56,184 nucleotides of DNA from Aestuariivivens insulae (GCF_022662195.1 NZ_JAKMCS010000020.1:1-56184), one strand, 5' to 3'. Shown: positions 29,038 to 38,018, numbered from the stretch's first letter. Notes: generated from the letters alone by a model not told the origin. Translations and numbers: made by a program.

Positions 29038-29847
29038 ATGGATGAAAAAATAAATACTTTTTTAGACTCTGGGCTTTTAGAAAAATATCTAACAGGCACG
29101 ACCACTGTTGCCGAAACAGAACAGGTTGAGACCTACATCTCAAAATATCCAGAGGTACAAAATGCATACAACACCATGCAATTTAACCTAGAGGTTATTG
29201 CAAAAAGCAATGCCGTTGAAGCCCCTAAAGGCATCTTAAATACTATTTTAGATGAACTTGATGACGCCCCTGTTGTTAACATAAGCACATTCCAAAAATA
29301 TAAATCTTGGTATAAAATAGGTGTAGCGGCCTGTGTGGCTTCAATTATTTTTGCCGGCACAAGCTTTATGTTCTTTAAGCAAAACCAAAAGCTTAACAAC
29401 TATAACGATCTCTTAAGTGAAGAAAACCAAACTGTTGTTGACGAGCTTTTTGATTTGAGAAGTGATATTGAAAAGAACAATAAAAAACTGGATGCGGTAA
29501 TGCAACAGTTTGTAAAGCTTAACGACCCGGAAACTTACAAGTACATTATCCAAGGGAACAGTCGCGCTAAAGATTTAAAAACGGTGGCTTACATTAACCC
29601 AAGAGAGAAGACCTCTATGATTGATGTGGTTTCCCTTCCAAAACTACCCGAAGAACAATGTTACCAAATATGGGCCGAACTACAAGGTAAAATGGTAAGC
29701 TTGGGTATTTTAACAGAGGAAGACAGGCAGTTAAGGGCTATTCCTTATACAGAAGATGCTTTAGCCCTAAACATCACCATAGAGCCTAAAGGAGGGAACT
29801 CTATAGCGTCGCTAGACAATTCGGTAGCACACATAAGCTTACAATAA
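29038..29847 (+). CDS. RskA-type anti-sigma factor
   Basis: A 269-residue single-pass membrane protein. A cytoplasmic N-terminal anti-sigma domain (about 1-85) includes EKYLTGTTTVAETEQVETYI. One TM helix covers about 94-112 (GVAACVASIIFAGTSFMFF), followed by a coiled coil (about 118-160) and a periplasmic RskA C-terminal domain (about 170-269: INPREKTSMIDVVSLPKLPE, YQIWAELQGKMVSLGIL). It restrains the sigma factor encoded immediately upstream. The zinc-binding HxxxCxxC of ZAS proteins is absent. A strong terminator follows. Confidence 0.87.
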   Translation: MDEKINTFLDSGLLEKYLTGTTTVAETEQVETYISKYPEVQNAYNTMQFNLEVIAKSNAVEAPKGILNTILDELDDAPVVNISTFQKYKSWYKIGVAACVASIIFAGTSFMFFKQNQKLNNYNDLLSEENQTVVDELFDLRSDIEKNNKKLDAVMQQFVKLNDPETYKYIIQGNSRAKDLKTVAYINPREKTSMIDVVSLPKLPEEQCYQIWAELQGKMVSLGILTEEDRQLRAIPYTEDALALNITIEPKGGNSIASLDNSVAHISLQ

Positions 29848-29877
29848 AAAAAATAGAAAAAGAAAAATTTTATATTA

Positions 29878-29910
29878 AAAAGCCCCGATACAAAATGTAT
29901 TGGGGCTTTT
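29878..29910 (+). terminator. Intrinsic terminator of the sigma/anti-sigma operon
   Basis: A 14-bp stem (AAAAGCCCCGATAC / GTATTGGGGCTTTT, one G-T pair) with a 5-nt loop ends in a T run on the plus strand, 31 bp after the anti-sigma stop. The A/T flanks make it usable on both strands. Confidence 0.85.
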
Positions 29911-30092
29911 TAGTAAAAAACTGTTAATCAGTTCCTAACGACTTTATAATTTTTATTAAGCTTACGAGCTAAAACTCCCGCTTGCCAAATTCACCATAGA
30001 TAAGCTAATCTTTACAATAAAAATAGACTTTAAGCATTACTCATTTTTAAAATGTATAGATTATCCCGAACTTTGTAAAAACTATTTTTATT

Positions 30093-30650
30093 ATGGCCAG
30101 AACACCTTCAAATATGCTTCCTCTAGGAACCCTTGCACCAGACTTTTCACTTCCAGACACCGTAAGTGATGCTATTTTGGATTTAAATGAGCTAAAAGGA
30201 ACCAAAGGCACAGTAATTATGTTTATTTGTAACCACTGTCCTTTTGTGGTCCATGTGAACAAAGCATTGGTTGCCCTTGCCCACGATTATGCAATAAAAG
30301 GCATTGGTTTTATTGCCATTTCAAGCAATGATGTCGAGAACTACCCGCAGGACAGCCCAGAAAACATGAAGGCGCATGCTAAAATTGAAGGCTACCCATT
30401 TCCATATTTATATGATGAGAGTCAAGCCGTTGCTAAAGCCTATGACGCTGCATGCACACCCGATTTATATGTTTTTGATGAGGATTTGAAATTAGCCTAC
30501 AGAGGTCAACTTGACGATTCCAGACCAGGAAATGACATCCCTGTAACAGGCAACGATTTAAGATATGCCCTAGATTGCCTATTGGAAAACAAAGTTAATA
30601 CCAGACCACAAAAACCTAGTATTGGTTGTAATATTAAGTGGAAAGTTTAA
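30093..30650 (+). CDS. Thioredoxin-family protein (AhpC/TSA-like, CxxC)
   Basis: A 185-residue thioredoxin-fold protein with LGTLAPDFSLPD near the start and a redox motif C46-N-H-C49-P (FICNHCPFVVHVNK). The fold continues with GIGFIAISSNDVENYPQDSP (about 86-105) and the cis-proline region CTPDLYVFD. There is no signal peptide, so it is cytoplasmic. It probably reduces thiols or peroxides; no partner is encoded next to it. The family is widespread in Bacteroidota. Confidence 0.85.
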   Translation: MARTPSNMLPLGTLAPDFSLPDTVSDAILDLNELKGTKGTVIMFICNHCPFVVHVNKALVALAHDYAIKGIGFIAISSNDVENYPQDSPENMKAHAKIEGYPFPYLYDESQAVAKAYDAACTPDLYVFDEDLKLAYRGQLDDSRPGNDIPVTGNDLRYALDCLLENKVNTRPQKPSIGCNIKWKV

Positions 30651-30671
30651 AAATTATTATTTAACGATTCG

Positions 30672-31022
30672 TTATTTATTTTCCAAAATAAGCTTATCTA
30701 CATCTGATTTTAATTTTGGAAGATGACTTATAATTATGGACCAAATATTTTCATCAGATATATTATCATAAGCATGAATTACTTGATTTCGTAATCCAAC
30801 AATTGCCTTAGAATTTGAAATAATCTCTGCAAAGGAAGCGTCTCTTTTTATAATTCTATTAACTGCTTCACCTATTATTTCTAAATTTCTTTCTACTGCC
30901 CTTTTTAGCATTTTATTATTTTGATACTCATGGAAACTTTTATCTGTGCTTTCAAAATACAGATTTACTTCTTCAACTGCCATTTTTATATCAAAAAGCC
31001 ATTTTAAGATTCGTTCATCCAT
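30672..31022 (-). CDS. hepT: HepT-like HEPN ribonuclease toxin (DUF86)
   Basis: A 116-residue all-helical HEPN protein with the catalytic motif R78-N-Q-V-I-H83-A-Y85, which fits RX4HXY. Tyr85 is the residue that partner MntA enzymes AMPylate in characterised HepT/MntA (type VII) toxin-antitoxin pairs. The start overlaps the end of the upstream nucleotidyltransferase gene by 8 bp, so the two are translated together with antitoxin first. The toxin is intact. The pair is near convergent with the thioredoxin gene. Confidence 0.88.
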   Translation of the reverse strand: MDERILKWLFDIKMAVEEVNLYFESTDKSFHEYQNNKMLKRAVERNLEIIGEAVNRIIKRDASFAEIISNSKAIVGLRNQVIHAYDNISDENIWSIIISHLPKLKSDVDKLILENK

Positions 31023-31314
31023 AAATCAACTCTTTACTTTTATCTATGGATTTGATAAGGATTGGGTTCTTTAGAGTTTGTTCCTCAACAAGGTCTACTT
31101 CCCTTTTGAAAATGTTTTTAAGTTTTTCTTTTAGAGACATATAATTGTCAAAATATTGCTCTAAGCCAATTTTCCGAAACTTTACCAAAAAATCAATATC
31201 ACTGTTTTTTGTGAATTGATTTCCAGTAGCAGAACCAAACAAATAGAGCTTCTCTACAAGATGATTTTCACACAGCGACTTAATTAATTTTTTATTATGT
31301 TCGGTTATAATCAT
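31015..31314 (-). CDS. mntA: MntA-like minimal nucleotidyltransferase antitoxin
   Basis: A 99-residue minimal nucleotidyltransferase. It has GS at 27-28 and D39-x-D41 in the GSX10DXD pattern (GSATGNQFTKNSDIDF). In known pairs it adds AMP to the HepT tyrosine to block RNase activity. It precedes hepT with an 8-bp overlap. Regulation is probably at this shared promoter. Length and motifs agree with a functional antitoxin. Confidence 0.88.
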   Translation of the reverse strand: MIITEHNKKLIKSLCENHLVEKLYLFGSATGNQFTKNSDIDFLVKFRKIGLEQYFDNYMSLKEKLKNIFKREVDLVEEQTLKNPILIKSIDKSKELIYG

Positions 31315-31405
31315 ATATCAAATTTAAGATATTTTAATTAAGGTTCCCAATCTTTGGCATTATGGAAGTTAGCTATATGATAATCGTTATAGAATCGAAC
31401 TCTAA

Positions 31406-31891
31406 TTACTCTAGCTGCAACTGCCAAATACCAATAGTCTGCCAGGTATTAAATTTAAAACCAACCTCTTTTAATTCAGCAACTTGCTTAAATTCAAATT
31501 TTTCATGCAGCTTTATACTGGCATCATTAGGTATGGTAAGCACCCCCAAGACCGTATGGTACTGCGCTTGTTTGAGTTGTTTTATTAATTCGGCATAAAG
31601 TTGGGTTCCAATATGTTTACCTTGGGCATCATGCTTTACGTAGACCGTCGACTCCACAACATGATCGTAAGCAGGTTTTGGCCTAAATCGACTGCCATAG
31701 GCATAGCCTAAAATACCTTTGTCGTCTTCAAAAACCAAAAAAGGATAGGTTGCGTTTATGGTATTCATTTTTTTCTGAAAGGCTTCCAAGGACAATGGAG
31801 CGATATCGAAAGTTACCGCTGTATTAAGGACATAATAATTATAAATATCCAACAGATCTTGGGCATCATTTATATGAACTGGTCTAATCAT
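31406..31891 (-). CDS. GNAT N-acetyltransferase (phosphinothricin acetyltransferase-like)
   Basis: A 161-residue GNAT enzyme. Motifs include MIRPVHINDAQDLLDIYNYY, ESTVYVKHDAQGKHIGTQLY (acetyl-CoA binding, about 81-100) and a C-terminal segment with VGFKFNTWQTIGIWQLQL, as in the Pat/Bar-like subgroup. It acetylates an amine, for example an amino acid or an antibiotic-like molecule. Its ATG follows directly after the stop of the bacillithiol-transferase-like gene (TAA then ATG), so they form an operon. Confidence 0.85.
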   Translation of the reverse strand: MIRPVHINDAQDLLDIYNYYVLNTAVTFDIAPLSLEAFQKKMNTINATYPFLVFEDDKGILGYAYGSRFRPKPAYDHVVESTVYVKHDAQGKHIGTQLYAELIKQLKQAQYHTVLGVLTIPNDASIKLHEKFEFKQVAELKEVGFKFNTWQTIGIWQLQLE

Positions 31892-32437
31892 TTAAATCCA
31901 ACCGTTTCGTTTCAATAAGTTCTCTATATGGGCATAATGGTGATTGCTATGCCAGGCATAAATGCCAACATTTAGTTTAAGCGGCACTTCACTATTGGTT
32001 TCGGGGTGGATAAAACTTTTGTTCCATTGGGCTTCGCTCAACCCTTTCAGTAAGTATACCAACTTATAATGCAAAGCCTTTAAATGTTCTAACGACATGG
32101 GTATGAGTGCTGTTTTGCTATCATGAAGCTCTGCCCAATTCGCTTCGTTATAAGCCTTAATTACTGGCTTATCTTCTGTTAAGGCCCATTTAAAACGCGT
32201 ATAACTATGATGATGGCTATCAGACAAATGGTGTACCACCTGGCGCACCGTCCACCCACCTGGACGGTATGGCGTATCTAATTGCGCTTTTGATAATGGC
32301 TTGACCAAAGCTTCTAGCCGCAATGGGAATTGTTCTAAAACTTTAATCCATGCTTCTATTTGTGCTTTGGTTATAGTATCTGGACGCTCGAATCTTCCGA
32401 TAGGATAACGTAATTGCTCTAACTCTTGATTTTCCAT
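31892..32437 (-). CDS. YfiT/DinB-family putative bacillithiol transferase (BstA-like)
   Basis: A 181-residue DinB-fold four-helix protein. Three histidine groups fit the metal site: VVHHLSDSHHH (about 67-77) and WHSNHHYAHIENLL (about 156-170). The N-terminus contains LEQLRYPIGRFERP, typical of the YfiT group. YfiT members join bacillithiol to electrophiles and antibiotics with a divalent metal. Flavobacteria are known to make bacillithiol. It is followed with no gap by the GNAT gene. Confidence 0.82.
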   Translation of the reverse strand: MENQELEQLRYPIGRFERPDTITKAQIEAWIKVLEQFPLRLEALVKPLSKAQLDTPYRPGGWTVRQVVHHLSDSHHHSYTRFKWALTEDKPVIKAYNEANWAELHDSKTALIPMSLEHLKALHYKLVYLLKGLSEAQWNKSFIHPETNSEVPLKLNVGIYAWHSNHHYAHIENLLKRNGWI

Positions 32438-32453
32438 ATTATAAATATAAAAA

Positions 32454-32480
32454 AAAGGCTATCTAAAAAAGATAGCCTTT
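32454..32480 (-). terminator. Intrinsic terminator
   Basis: A 10-bp stem (AAAGGCTATC / GATAGCCTTT) is followed on the minus strand by a T run. It lies 17 bp above the start of the bacillithiol-transferase gene, and would end minus-strand transcripts from the PPIase gene at 32853-33788. Confidence 0.75.
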
Positions 32481-32502
32481 CAATATTATTTTCAATTATC
32501 AG

Positions 32503-32668
32503 CTAGTGTCGTGTCAACCCTGAAACTTCGAGTAAAATAATGATGGATTTTGGAGTGGTCCGAGGCGAAAAGCACAGGCATAGCCATAGCTATAGCGAGC
32601 ATTTCCAACGATGTACCGCTTCAAAAGGCACATCATAAACCGACTTTTTGGGATTGATAAGACACTAG
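32503..32668. repeat. MITE-like element with terminal inverted repeats
   Basis: The 166-bp stretch has ends CTAGTGTC and GACACTAG. Beyond that the left end reads CTAGTGTCGTGTCAACCC and the right end, reversed, CTAGTGTCTTATCAATCCC, an imperfect match of about 16 of 18. Internal segments also pair (GATGGATTTTGGAGTGGT against GATGTGCCTTTTGAAGCGGT), so the whole element can form a long imperfect hairpin. No coding sequence is visible. Confidence 0.6.
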
Positions 32669-32713
32669 GTTTTTACTTTGCTTAGATAATGTCCAACATT
32701 TACAACGACGACA

Positions 32714-32759
32714 AGGGTAAGCGACTCACACAATTCCGAATGCTTCAGAATTGGTTCGC
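32714..32759. repeat. 46-bp hairpin repeat, copy 1
   Basis: Matches 32804-32849 at 45 of 46 positions. It starts AGGGTAAGCGACTCACACAA and ends GGTTCGC, with an internal palindrome AATTCCGAA-TGC-TTCAGAATT (one mismatch). Confidence 0.8.
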
Positions 32760-32803
32760 AGTCAACACTCGTCTATCCCCATAAAGACCCTTCGGCTATG
32801 CTC

Positions 32804-32849
32804 AGGGTAAGCGACTCACACAATTCCGAATGCTTCGGAATTGGTTCGC
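32804..32849. repeat. 46-bp hairpin repeat, copy 2
   Basis: Second direct copy. Here the palindrome AATTCCGAA-TGC-TTCGGAATT is perfect. It abuts the stop of the PPIase gene (32853). It is preceded by CCCTTCGGCTATGCTCAGG, related to the motif at 15-32. Confidence 0.8.
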
Positions 32850-32852
32850 TGC

Positions 32853-33788
32853 TTATTTTACACCCATAAGTTCAACATCAAAAATAAGTGTTGCGTTTGG
32901 CGGAATAACACCCCCTGCACCAGCACTGCCATAAGCCAAATGGCTAGGGATTACAAAGCGCGCCTTGTCGCCTACTTTTAGCAAACCAATGCCTTCATCC
33001 CAACCTGGGATGACCTGTCCAACTCCTAAAGCAAAATCGATAGGTTGGTTACGCTTGTACGATGAATCGAACACTGTACCATCTGCCAACTGGCCTTTAT
33101 AATGTACGGAAACGGTCTTACCTTTTTCAGCTTTAACACCATCGCCATTTTGGATGATTTGATAGCGCAAACCACTATCGGTTTTATCAAATCCAGTTGC
33201 TAATTTTTCCATTTCGGCTTCGGCCTTTGCTTTTTCTTCTGCTATTCTTTTTTCTCTTGCCCCTTCAAAAGTCCTAAAGGCTTCAACGGCATTAAAAGCT
33301 TCGGCTTCTGCTCCAATTCGTAATATTTCCAAAGTCTCAATAACATCACCTTGTGCAATGGCATCTACAACGTCCTGACCAGTTTGTACTTTACCAAAAA
33401 CCGTATGGTTATTATCCAACCAAGGCGTTTCCACATGGGTTATAAAAAACTGACTTCCGTTAGTACCAGGCCCTGCATTGGCCATAGATAATACCCCAGG
33501 ACCATCATGCTTTAAATCTGGATGAAACTCGTCATCAAATTTATATCCCGGATTACCAGTACCAGTACCTTGTGGGCAGCCCCCTTGAATCATAAAATCT
33601 GGAATAACCCTATGGAATTTCAAACCATCGTAATATGGTGTTCCCTGTGGTTTTACAGCATTTTCTAAATTCCCTTCTGCTAAAGCTACAAAGTTACCCA
33701 CTGTGCCCGGGGTTCTTTGGTACTCTAAAGCAACTAGTATTTCTCCTTTTGTTGTATTGAATTTTGCGTATAATCCGTCTTGCATCAT
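32853..33788 (-). CDS. Cyclophilin-FKBP fusion peptidyl-prolyl isomerase
   Basis: A 311-residue two-domain immunophilin. The N-terminal cyclophilin domain (about 5-160) shows [41 protein letters not shown] (near residues 102-122, with the FFIT/NGSQF core) and [11 protein letters not shown] charged linker (about 175-200, [19 protein letters not shown]) leads to an FKBP domain (about 205-311: [52 protein letters not shown]). Both domains catalyse proline isomerisation. There is no signal peptide, so it is cytoplasmic. Dual-family immunophilins of this kind are reported from Flavobacterium. A second ATG one codon in is also possible. Confidence 0.93.
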   Translation of the reverse strand: MMQDGLYAKFNTTKGEILVALEYQRTPGTVGNFVALAEGNLENAVKPQGTPYYDGLKFHRVIPDFMIQGGCPQGTGTGNPGYKFDDEFHPDLKHDGPGVLSMANAGPGTNGSQFFITHVETPWLDNNHTVFGKVQTGQDVVDAIAQGDVIETLEILRIGAEAEAFNAVEAFRTFEGAREKRIAEEKAKAEAEMEKLATGFDKTDSGLRYQIIQNGDGVKAEKGKTVSVHYKGQLADGTVFDSSYKRNQPIDFALGVGQVIPGWDEGIGLLKVGDKARFVIPSHLAYGSAGAGGVIPPNATLIFDVELMGVK

Positions 33789-33931
33789 TTTGTTTTTTAA
33801 ATGGACTGCAAAGATAGCTATTGCTTTTATATCTATAAAATGATGACAAAAATTATTAGGAAAGTGTTATATTTTGTAAAGTATGTATCGCAAAATAGCC
33901 TTATTTTAGCAATAACTTAAAAATACATTCA

Positions 33932-35542
33932 ATGCGTTCAATCTCTTGGTATTTGGTAATCACAATAGGTTCCTTACTATTTATTGGTCAAAGTTGTTCA
34001 AAAACAAAAAAAACGCCCCAACAACGACCTAATATCGTTTTTATAATGTCGGACGACCATGCCTATCAAGCCATTAGCGCCTATAACGACAAGCTCATCC
34101 AAACACCTAATATAGACCGAATTGCTAACGAAGGCATGTTATTCACCAATGCTTCGGTTACCAATTCCATTTGTGCCCCTTCAAGAGCTGTTATTCTTAC
34201 GGGAAAACATTCGCATATTAATGGTAAAATAGATAATCTATCGCCTTTTGATACCACAAACGTTACCTTCCCCCAATTATTTCAAAAAGCAGGATACCAA
34301 ACGGCTATGTTTGGCAAACTACATTTTGGAAACAATCCCAAAGGGTTCGATGAATTTAAAATACTGCCCGGACAAGGGGATTACTACAATCCTAAATTTA
34401 TAACCTCTAAAGGAGACACCATTGTTAATGGTTATGTTACCGATATTATTACAGACCTAACTTTAGATTGGCTAGAAAAAAGAAGGGACACCGCCAAACC
34501 CTTTTTATTAATGTATTTGCACAAAGCTCCTCACCGTAGTTGGCTCCCTGCCCAAAGGCATTATAAGGCATTTACACAAAAGAAATTCCCTATACCCGCT
34601 ACATTATTCGATGATTATAACACTAGGGGTGCAGCAGCAAAAACTGCCGAAATGAATATTTTAAAACACATGCATTTAGGGTACGACAATAAGTTAAGCA
34701 AAGAAACTATTGACGAATTAAATATTGAATATAGCGGATTACATAACCGTCCTATCAACCGCATGACGGAAGCCCAAAGAGCAAGTTGGGACTCAATTTA
34801 CGATCCTATAAATAACGACTTTAAAGCACAGTACCAAACAATGAACGATTCCACCTTAATGGTTTGGAAATACCAACGTTACATGCAGGATTACTTAGGA
34901 TGTATTGCTTCGGTTGATGAAAATGTAGGCCGTTTATTAAATTATCTGGACGATCAAAAATTAAGCAACAATACCGTTGTGGTTTATACTTCAGATCAGG
35001 GATTTTATTTAGGGGAACACGGTTGGTTTGACAAGCGTTTGATGTACAACGAATCCTTTAAAACACCATTGCTCATTAAATGGCCAAATGAAATTACTCC
35101 AGGAACCACAGAAACCGAACTCGTACAAAACCTAGATTTTGCCCAAACCTTTTTAGAAATGGCAGGCATTAATACACCAAACGATATGCAAGGCAAGAGT
35201 TTGGTTCCGCTATTAAGAGGTAAAAAAGAATTATGGGACAGGGATGCTGTTTATTACCATTATTATGAGTACCCAGCCGAACACGCCGTAAAACGGCATT
35301 ACGGCATTGCTACTAAAAAATACAAACTCATTCATTTTTATTACGATGTAGATGAATGGGAACTCTACGACAGGGATAAAGACCCTAATGAAATAAACAA
35401 TGTATACCTGGATCCAGATTATGCTTCAATTGTAAAGGAACTAAAAACGAAACTTAAGAATATTAGGAAAAATTATAAAGACTCCGATAGTTTAAACAAC
35501 CATTACATCCAAATATATAAAGACAAAGGGTACATTAAATAA
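33932..35542 (+). CDS. Sulfatase-like hydrolase lipoprotein (S1 family)
   Basis: A 536-residue sulfatase with a lipoprotein-like signal ending in LFIGQSC (Cys22). It has NIVFIMSDDHAYQAIS with metal aspartates D41-D42 and the maturation motif C81-A-P-S-R (CAPSRAVILTGKHSHINGK). Other signatures are FGKLHFGNNP and YTSDQGFYLGEHGWFDKRLM for the second metal site, plus a C-terminal YELYD-like segment (WELYDRDKDPNEINN). It removes sulfate from an unknown ester, probably glycan. It stands alone, about 20 kb from the SusCD locus, so its substrate partner genes are elsewhere. The last codons lie inside an inverted repeat. Confidence 0.9.
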   Translation: MRSISWYLVITIGSLLFIGQSCSKTKKTPQQRPNIVFIMSDDHAYQAISAYNDKLIQTPNIDRIANEGMLFTNASVTNSICAPSRAVILTGKHSHINGKIDNLSPFDTTNVTFPQLFQKAGYQTAMFGKLHFGNNPKGFDEFKILPGQGDYYNPKFITSKGDTIVNGYVTDIITDLTLDWLEKRRDTAKPFLLMYLHKAPHRSWLPAQRHYKAFTQKKFPIPATLFDDYNTRGAAAKTAEMNILKHMHLGYDNKLSKETIDELNIEYSGLHNRPINRMTEAQRASWDSIYDPINNDFKAQYQTMNDSTLMVWKYQRYMQDYLGCIASVDENVGRLLNYLDDQKLSNNTVVVYTSDQGFYLGEHGWFDKRLMYNESFKTPLLIKWPNEITPGTTETELVQNLDFAQTFLEMAGINTPNDMQGKSLVPLLRGKKELWDRDAVYYHYYEYPAEHAVKRHYGIATKKYKLIHFYYDVDEWELYDRDKDPNEINNVYLDPDYASIVKELKTKLKNIRKNYKDSDSLNNHYIQIYKDKGYIK

Positions 35543-35556
35543 CATACCCTTTGTCT
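35521..35556. terminator. Inverted repeat overlapping the sulfatase stop, likely bidirectional terminator
   Basis: Perfect 12-bp arms AGACAAAGGGTA and TACCCTTTGTCT have a 12-nt loop. The left arm is the coding end of the sulfatase, whose stop codon lies in the loop; recQ converges from the right and stops at 35581. On the minus strand the hairpin is followed by a T/A-rich tract. Confidence 0.6.
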
Positions 35557-35580
35557 AAAAAATTCAGTTTAATTAATGCC

Positions 35581-37785
35581 TTAATTGGCTACTTCACTTA
35601 TAAATTTAATACGATACAGCCTTAATTCCTCATCGTCATAATCGCCTTCAAACTCATCAATGGCCGCATCGATGCTATCGGTTTCTGAATCCATAAAGTA
35701 ATCGTGAATTTCTTCCTGCTGGTCTTCATCTAAAATATCGTCAATCCAATAGTCTATATTTAATTTGGTGCCCGAATAAACAATAGCCTCCATTTCCTTT
35801 ATAAAGTCTTCCATACTCATGCCTTTGGAAGAGGCTATATCATCAAGCGGCAGTTTTCTATCAATATTCTGTATGATATATAATTTATTGGCCGAGTTAC
35901 TCCCTGTGGATTTAACAACCAAATCATCTGGTCTAATAATATCATTATCTTCCACGTATTGGGCTATCATAGCCACAAAGTCCTTTCCGTACTTTTTGGC
36001 CTTACCATCACCAACCCCGTGAACATTACCAAGTTCTGCTATAGTAGTTGGATATTTTAAAGCCATATCTTCCAATGAAGGATCTTGAAAAATCACAAAC
36101 GGCGGCACACCCAACTTTTTGGCATTCTTTTTACGCAATTCTTTAAGCATACCCATTAGTACTTCATCGGCTACGGCACCTCCACCCTTGGCTGCTGTAA
36201 TAATGCTACCATCATCTTGTCCGCCATCAAAAACATGATCTTCGGTCATCATAAACGATACTGGAGCATCTATAAAGGCTCTTCCTTCACCCGACAACCT
36301 TATTACACCATATGTTTCTATATCCTTTTTAAGATAACCCGCCACTAAAAGTTGCCTTAACAAAGCCATCCAATACTTTTTCTCTTTGGCTTTTCCCAAA
36401 CCAAAAAATGGTTGTTCGTTGGTTTTATGGGAGTTTATTAATGCATTCTCCTTTCCAACAATTACCATCACCAAATCTTTGGCTTTGTATTTTTCATTAG
36501 TGCTTTTAACGGTTTCGAGCAATAACTTAACATCATCTTTGGCCTCATGCTTCTTTTTAGGATGCCTTACATTGTCATCCATATCACCACCTTCTCCTGT
36601 TTCGTTATCAAACTCTTCACCAAAATAATGCAGTATGAATTTTCTTCTGGAAATGGATGTTTCGGCAAAAGCCACCACTTCCTGTAACAAGGCATGACCT
36701 ATTTCCTGCTCTGCCACAGGCTTTCCAGACATGAACTTTTCCAGTTTTTCTATATCTTTATATGAATAGAACGCCAAACAATGGCCTTCGCCACCATCAC
36801 GTCCGGCACGTCCCGTTTCCTGATAATAACTTTCGATACTTTTGGGAATATCGTGATGGATAACAAATCGCACATCGGGTTTATCGATACCCATACCAAA
36901 AGCAATAGTAGCCACGACAACATCTACATCTTCCATAAGGAACATATCCTGATAACTCGATCTTGACTTGGCATCCAGCCCTGCATGATAAGGCACAGCT
37001 TTAATACCATTTACCTGCAAGACCTGCGCTAACTCTTCAACACGCTTTCTACTCAAACAATAGACAATACCCGACTTACCTTGGTTTTGTTTAACAAACC
37101 TTATAATATCTGCGTCTACCTGTTTGGTTTTTGGCCGTACTTCATAATATAAATTAGGCCTATTGAATGACGCCTTAAATACGGTTGCCTTTTGAATACC
37201 TAAATTTTTAATAATATCCTCTTGAACCTTTGGCGTCGCTGTAGCCGTTAATGCTATAATTGGGATATTCTCCCCTATTCTTCCTATTATATGCCTAAGG
37301 TTTCTGTATTCCGGCCTAAAGTCATGACCCCACTCACTTATACAGTGTGCTTCATCTATGGCCATAAATGATATTTTTACCGAACGTAAAAAGTCAACAT
37401 TTTCTTCTTTGGTCAACGACTCTGGCGCTACATAAAGCAATTTGGTAACGCCATTAACGATATCTTCCTTTACGCGCCTGACCTCTGTTTTATTTAGTGA
37501 AGAATTTAATACATGGGCAACGCCCTCTTCATTAGATACACCTCTTATGGCATCCACCTGGTTTTTCATTAATGCGATTAAAGGAGACACCACTATAGCC
37601 GTTCCTTCTTGCATTAAGGCTGGCAATTGATAGCATAAGGATTTCCCTCCCCCAGTAGGCATAATAACAAAGGTGTTATCCCCAGATAAAATGCTCTCTA
37701 CAACTCCTTCTTGCAGTCCTTTGAATTTGTTAAACCCAAAATACTTTTTTAACGCGGCATGCAAGTCACTTTTTGCTATTAACAT
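35581..37785 (-). CDS. recQ: ATP-dependent DNA helicase RecQ
   Basis: A 734-residue 3'-5' helicase for recombination and fork repair. The helicase core shows Walker A MPTGGGKSLCYQLP (about 42-55), the DEAH box (about 139-142, FMAIDEAHCISEWGHDFRPE) and motif VI QETGRAGRDG. The RQC region lies around 350-520, an HRDC-like domain at about 570-650, and an acidic tail (ESETDSIDAAIDEFEGDYDD-like) at the C-terminus. The zinc-binding cysteines of E. coli RecQ are not evident, as in many Bacteroidota copies. The acidic tail is unusual but not unique. Convergent with the sulfatase. Confidence 0.95.
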   Translation of the reverse strand: MLIAKSDLHAALKKYFGFNKFKGLQEGVVESILSGDNTFVIMPTGGGKSLCYQLPALMQEGTAIVVSPLIALMKNQVDAIRGVSNEEGVAHVLNSSLNKTEVRRVKEDIVNGVTKLLYVAPESLTKEENVDFLRSVKISFMAIDEAHCISEWGHDFRPEYRNLRHIIGRIGENIPIIALTATATPKVQEDIIKNLGIQKATVFKASFNRPNLYYEVRPKTKQVDADIIRFVKQNQGKSGIVYCLSRKRVEELAQVLQVNGIKAVPYHAGLDAKSRSSYQDMFLMEDVDVVVATIAFGMGIDKPDVRFVIHHDIPKSIESYYQETGRAGRDGGEGHCLAFYSYKDIEKLEKFMSGKPVAEQEIGHALLQEVVAFAETSISRRKFILHYFGEEFDNETGEGGDMDDNVRHPKKKHEAKDDVKLLLETVKSTNEKYKAKDLVMVIVGKENALINSHKTNEQPFFGLGKAKEKKYWMALLRQLLVAGYLKKDIETYGVIRLSGEGRAFIDAPVSFMMTEDHVFDGGQDDGSIITAAKGGGAVADEVLMGMLKELRKKNAKKLGVPPFVIFQDPSLEDMALKYPTTIAELGNVHGVGDGKAKKYGKDFVAMIAQYVEDNDIIRPDDLVVKSTGSNSANKLYIIQNIDRKLPLDDIASSKGMSMEDFIKEMEAIVYSGTKLNIDYWIDDILDEDQQEEIHDYFMDSETDSIDAAIDEFEGDYDDEELRLYRIKFISEVAN

Positions 37786-37975
37786 GAAACATGATAAATT
37801 TATTTGAACATACTAAAATACACTAAACTATTAAAATAGTAATAATAAATTTAGTAATATATTTAGAGATCCCTCAATGATTTTTTTGTTAGTTTTCTTC
37901 CGTAAAAACTAAATCTAGCATCTAAAAAATTGCAAAACTTAGTTTCACTTCAGTAACCACTACATCAGTCCATAT

Positions 37976-38018
37976 AATTTTTTCATTTGCTTTTTATGAA
38001 TTTTCAAATGAAAAAATT
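37976..38018. promoter_or_regulatory. 14-bp inverted repeat, putative operator upstream of kdsD
   Basis: AATTTTTTCATTTG and CAAATGAAAAAATT are perfect 14-bp arms with a 15-nt gap, in the 338-bp space between recQ and kdsD and just upstream of the TACTTTTG box. It could be a transcription factor site or a DNA hairpin. The rest of this gap shows only A/T-rich DNA. Confidence 0.4.
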
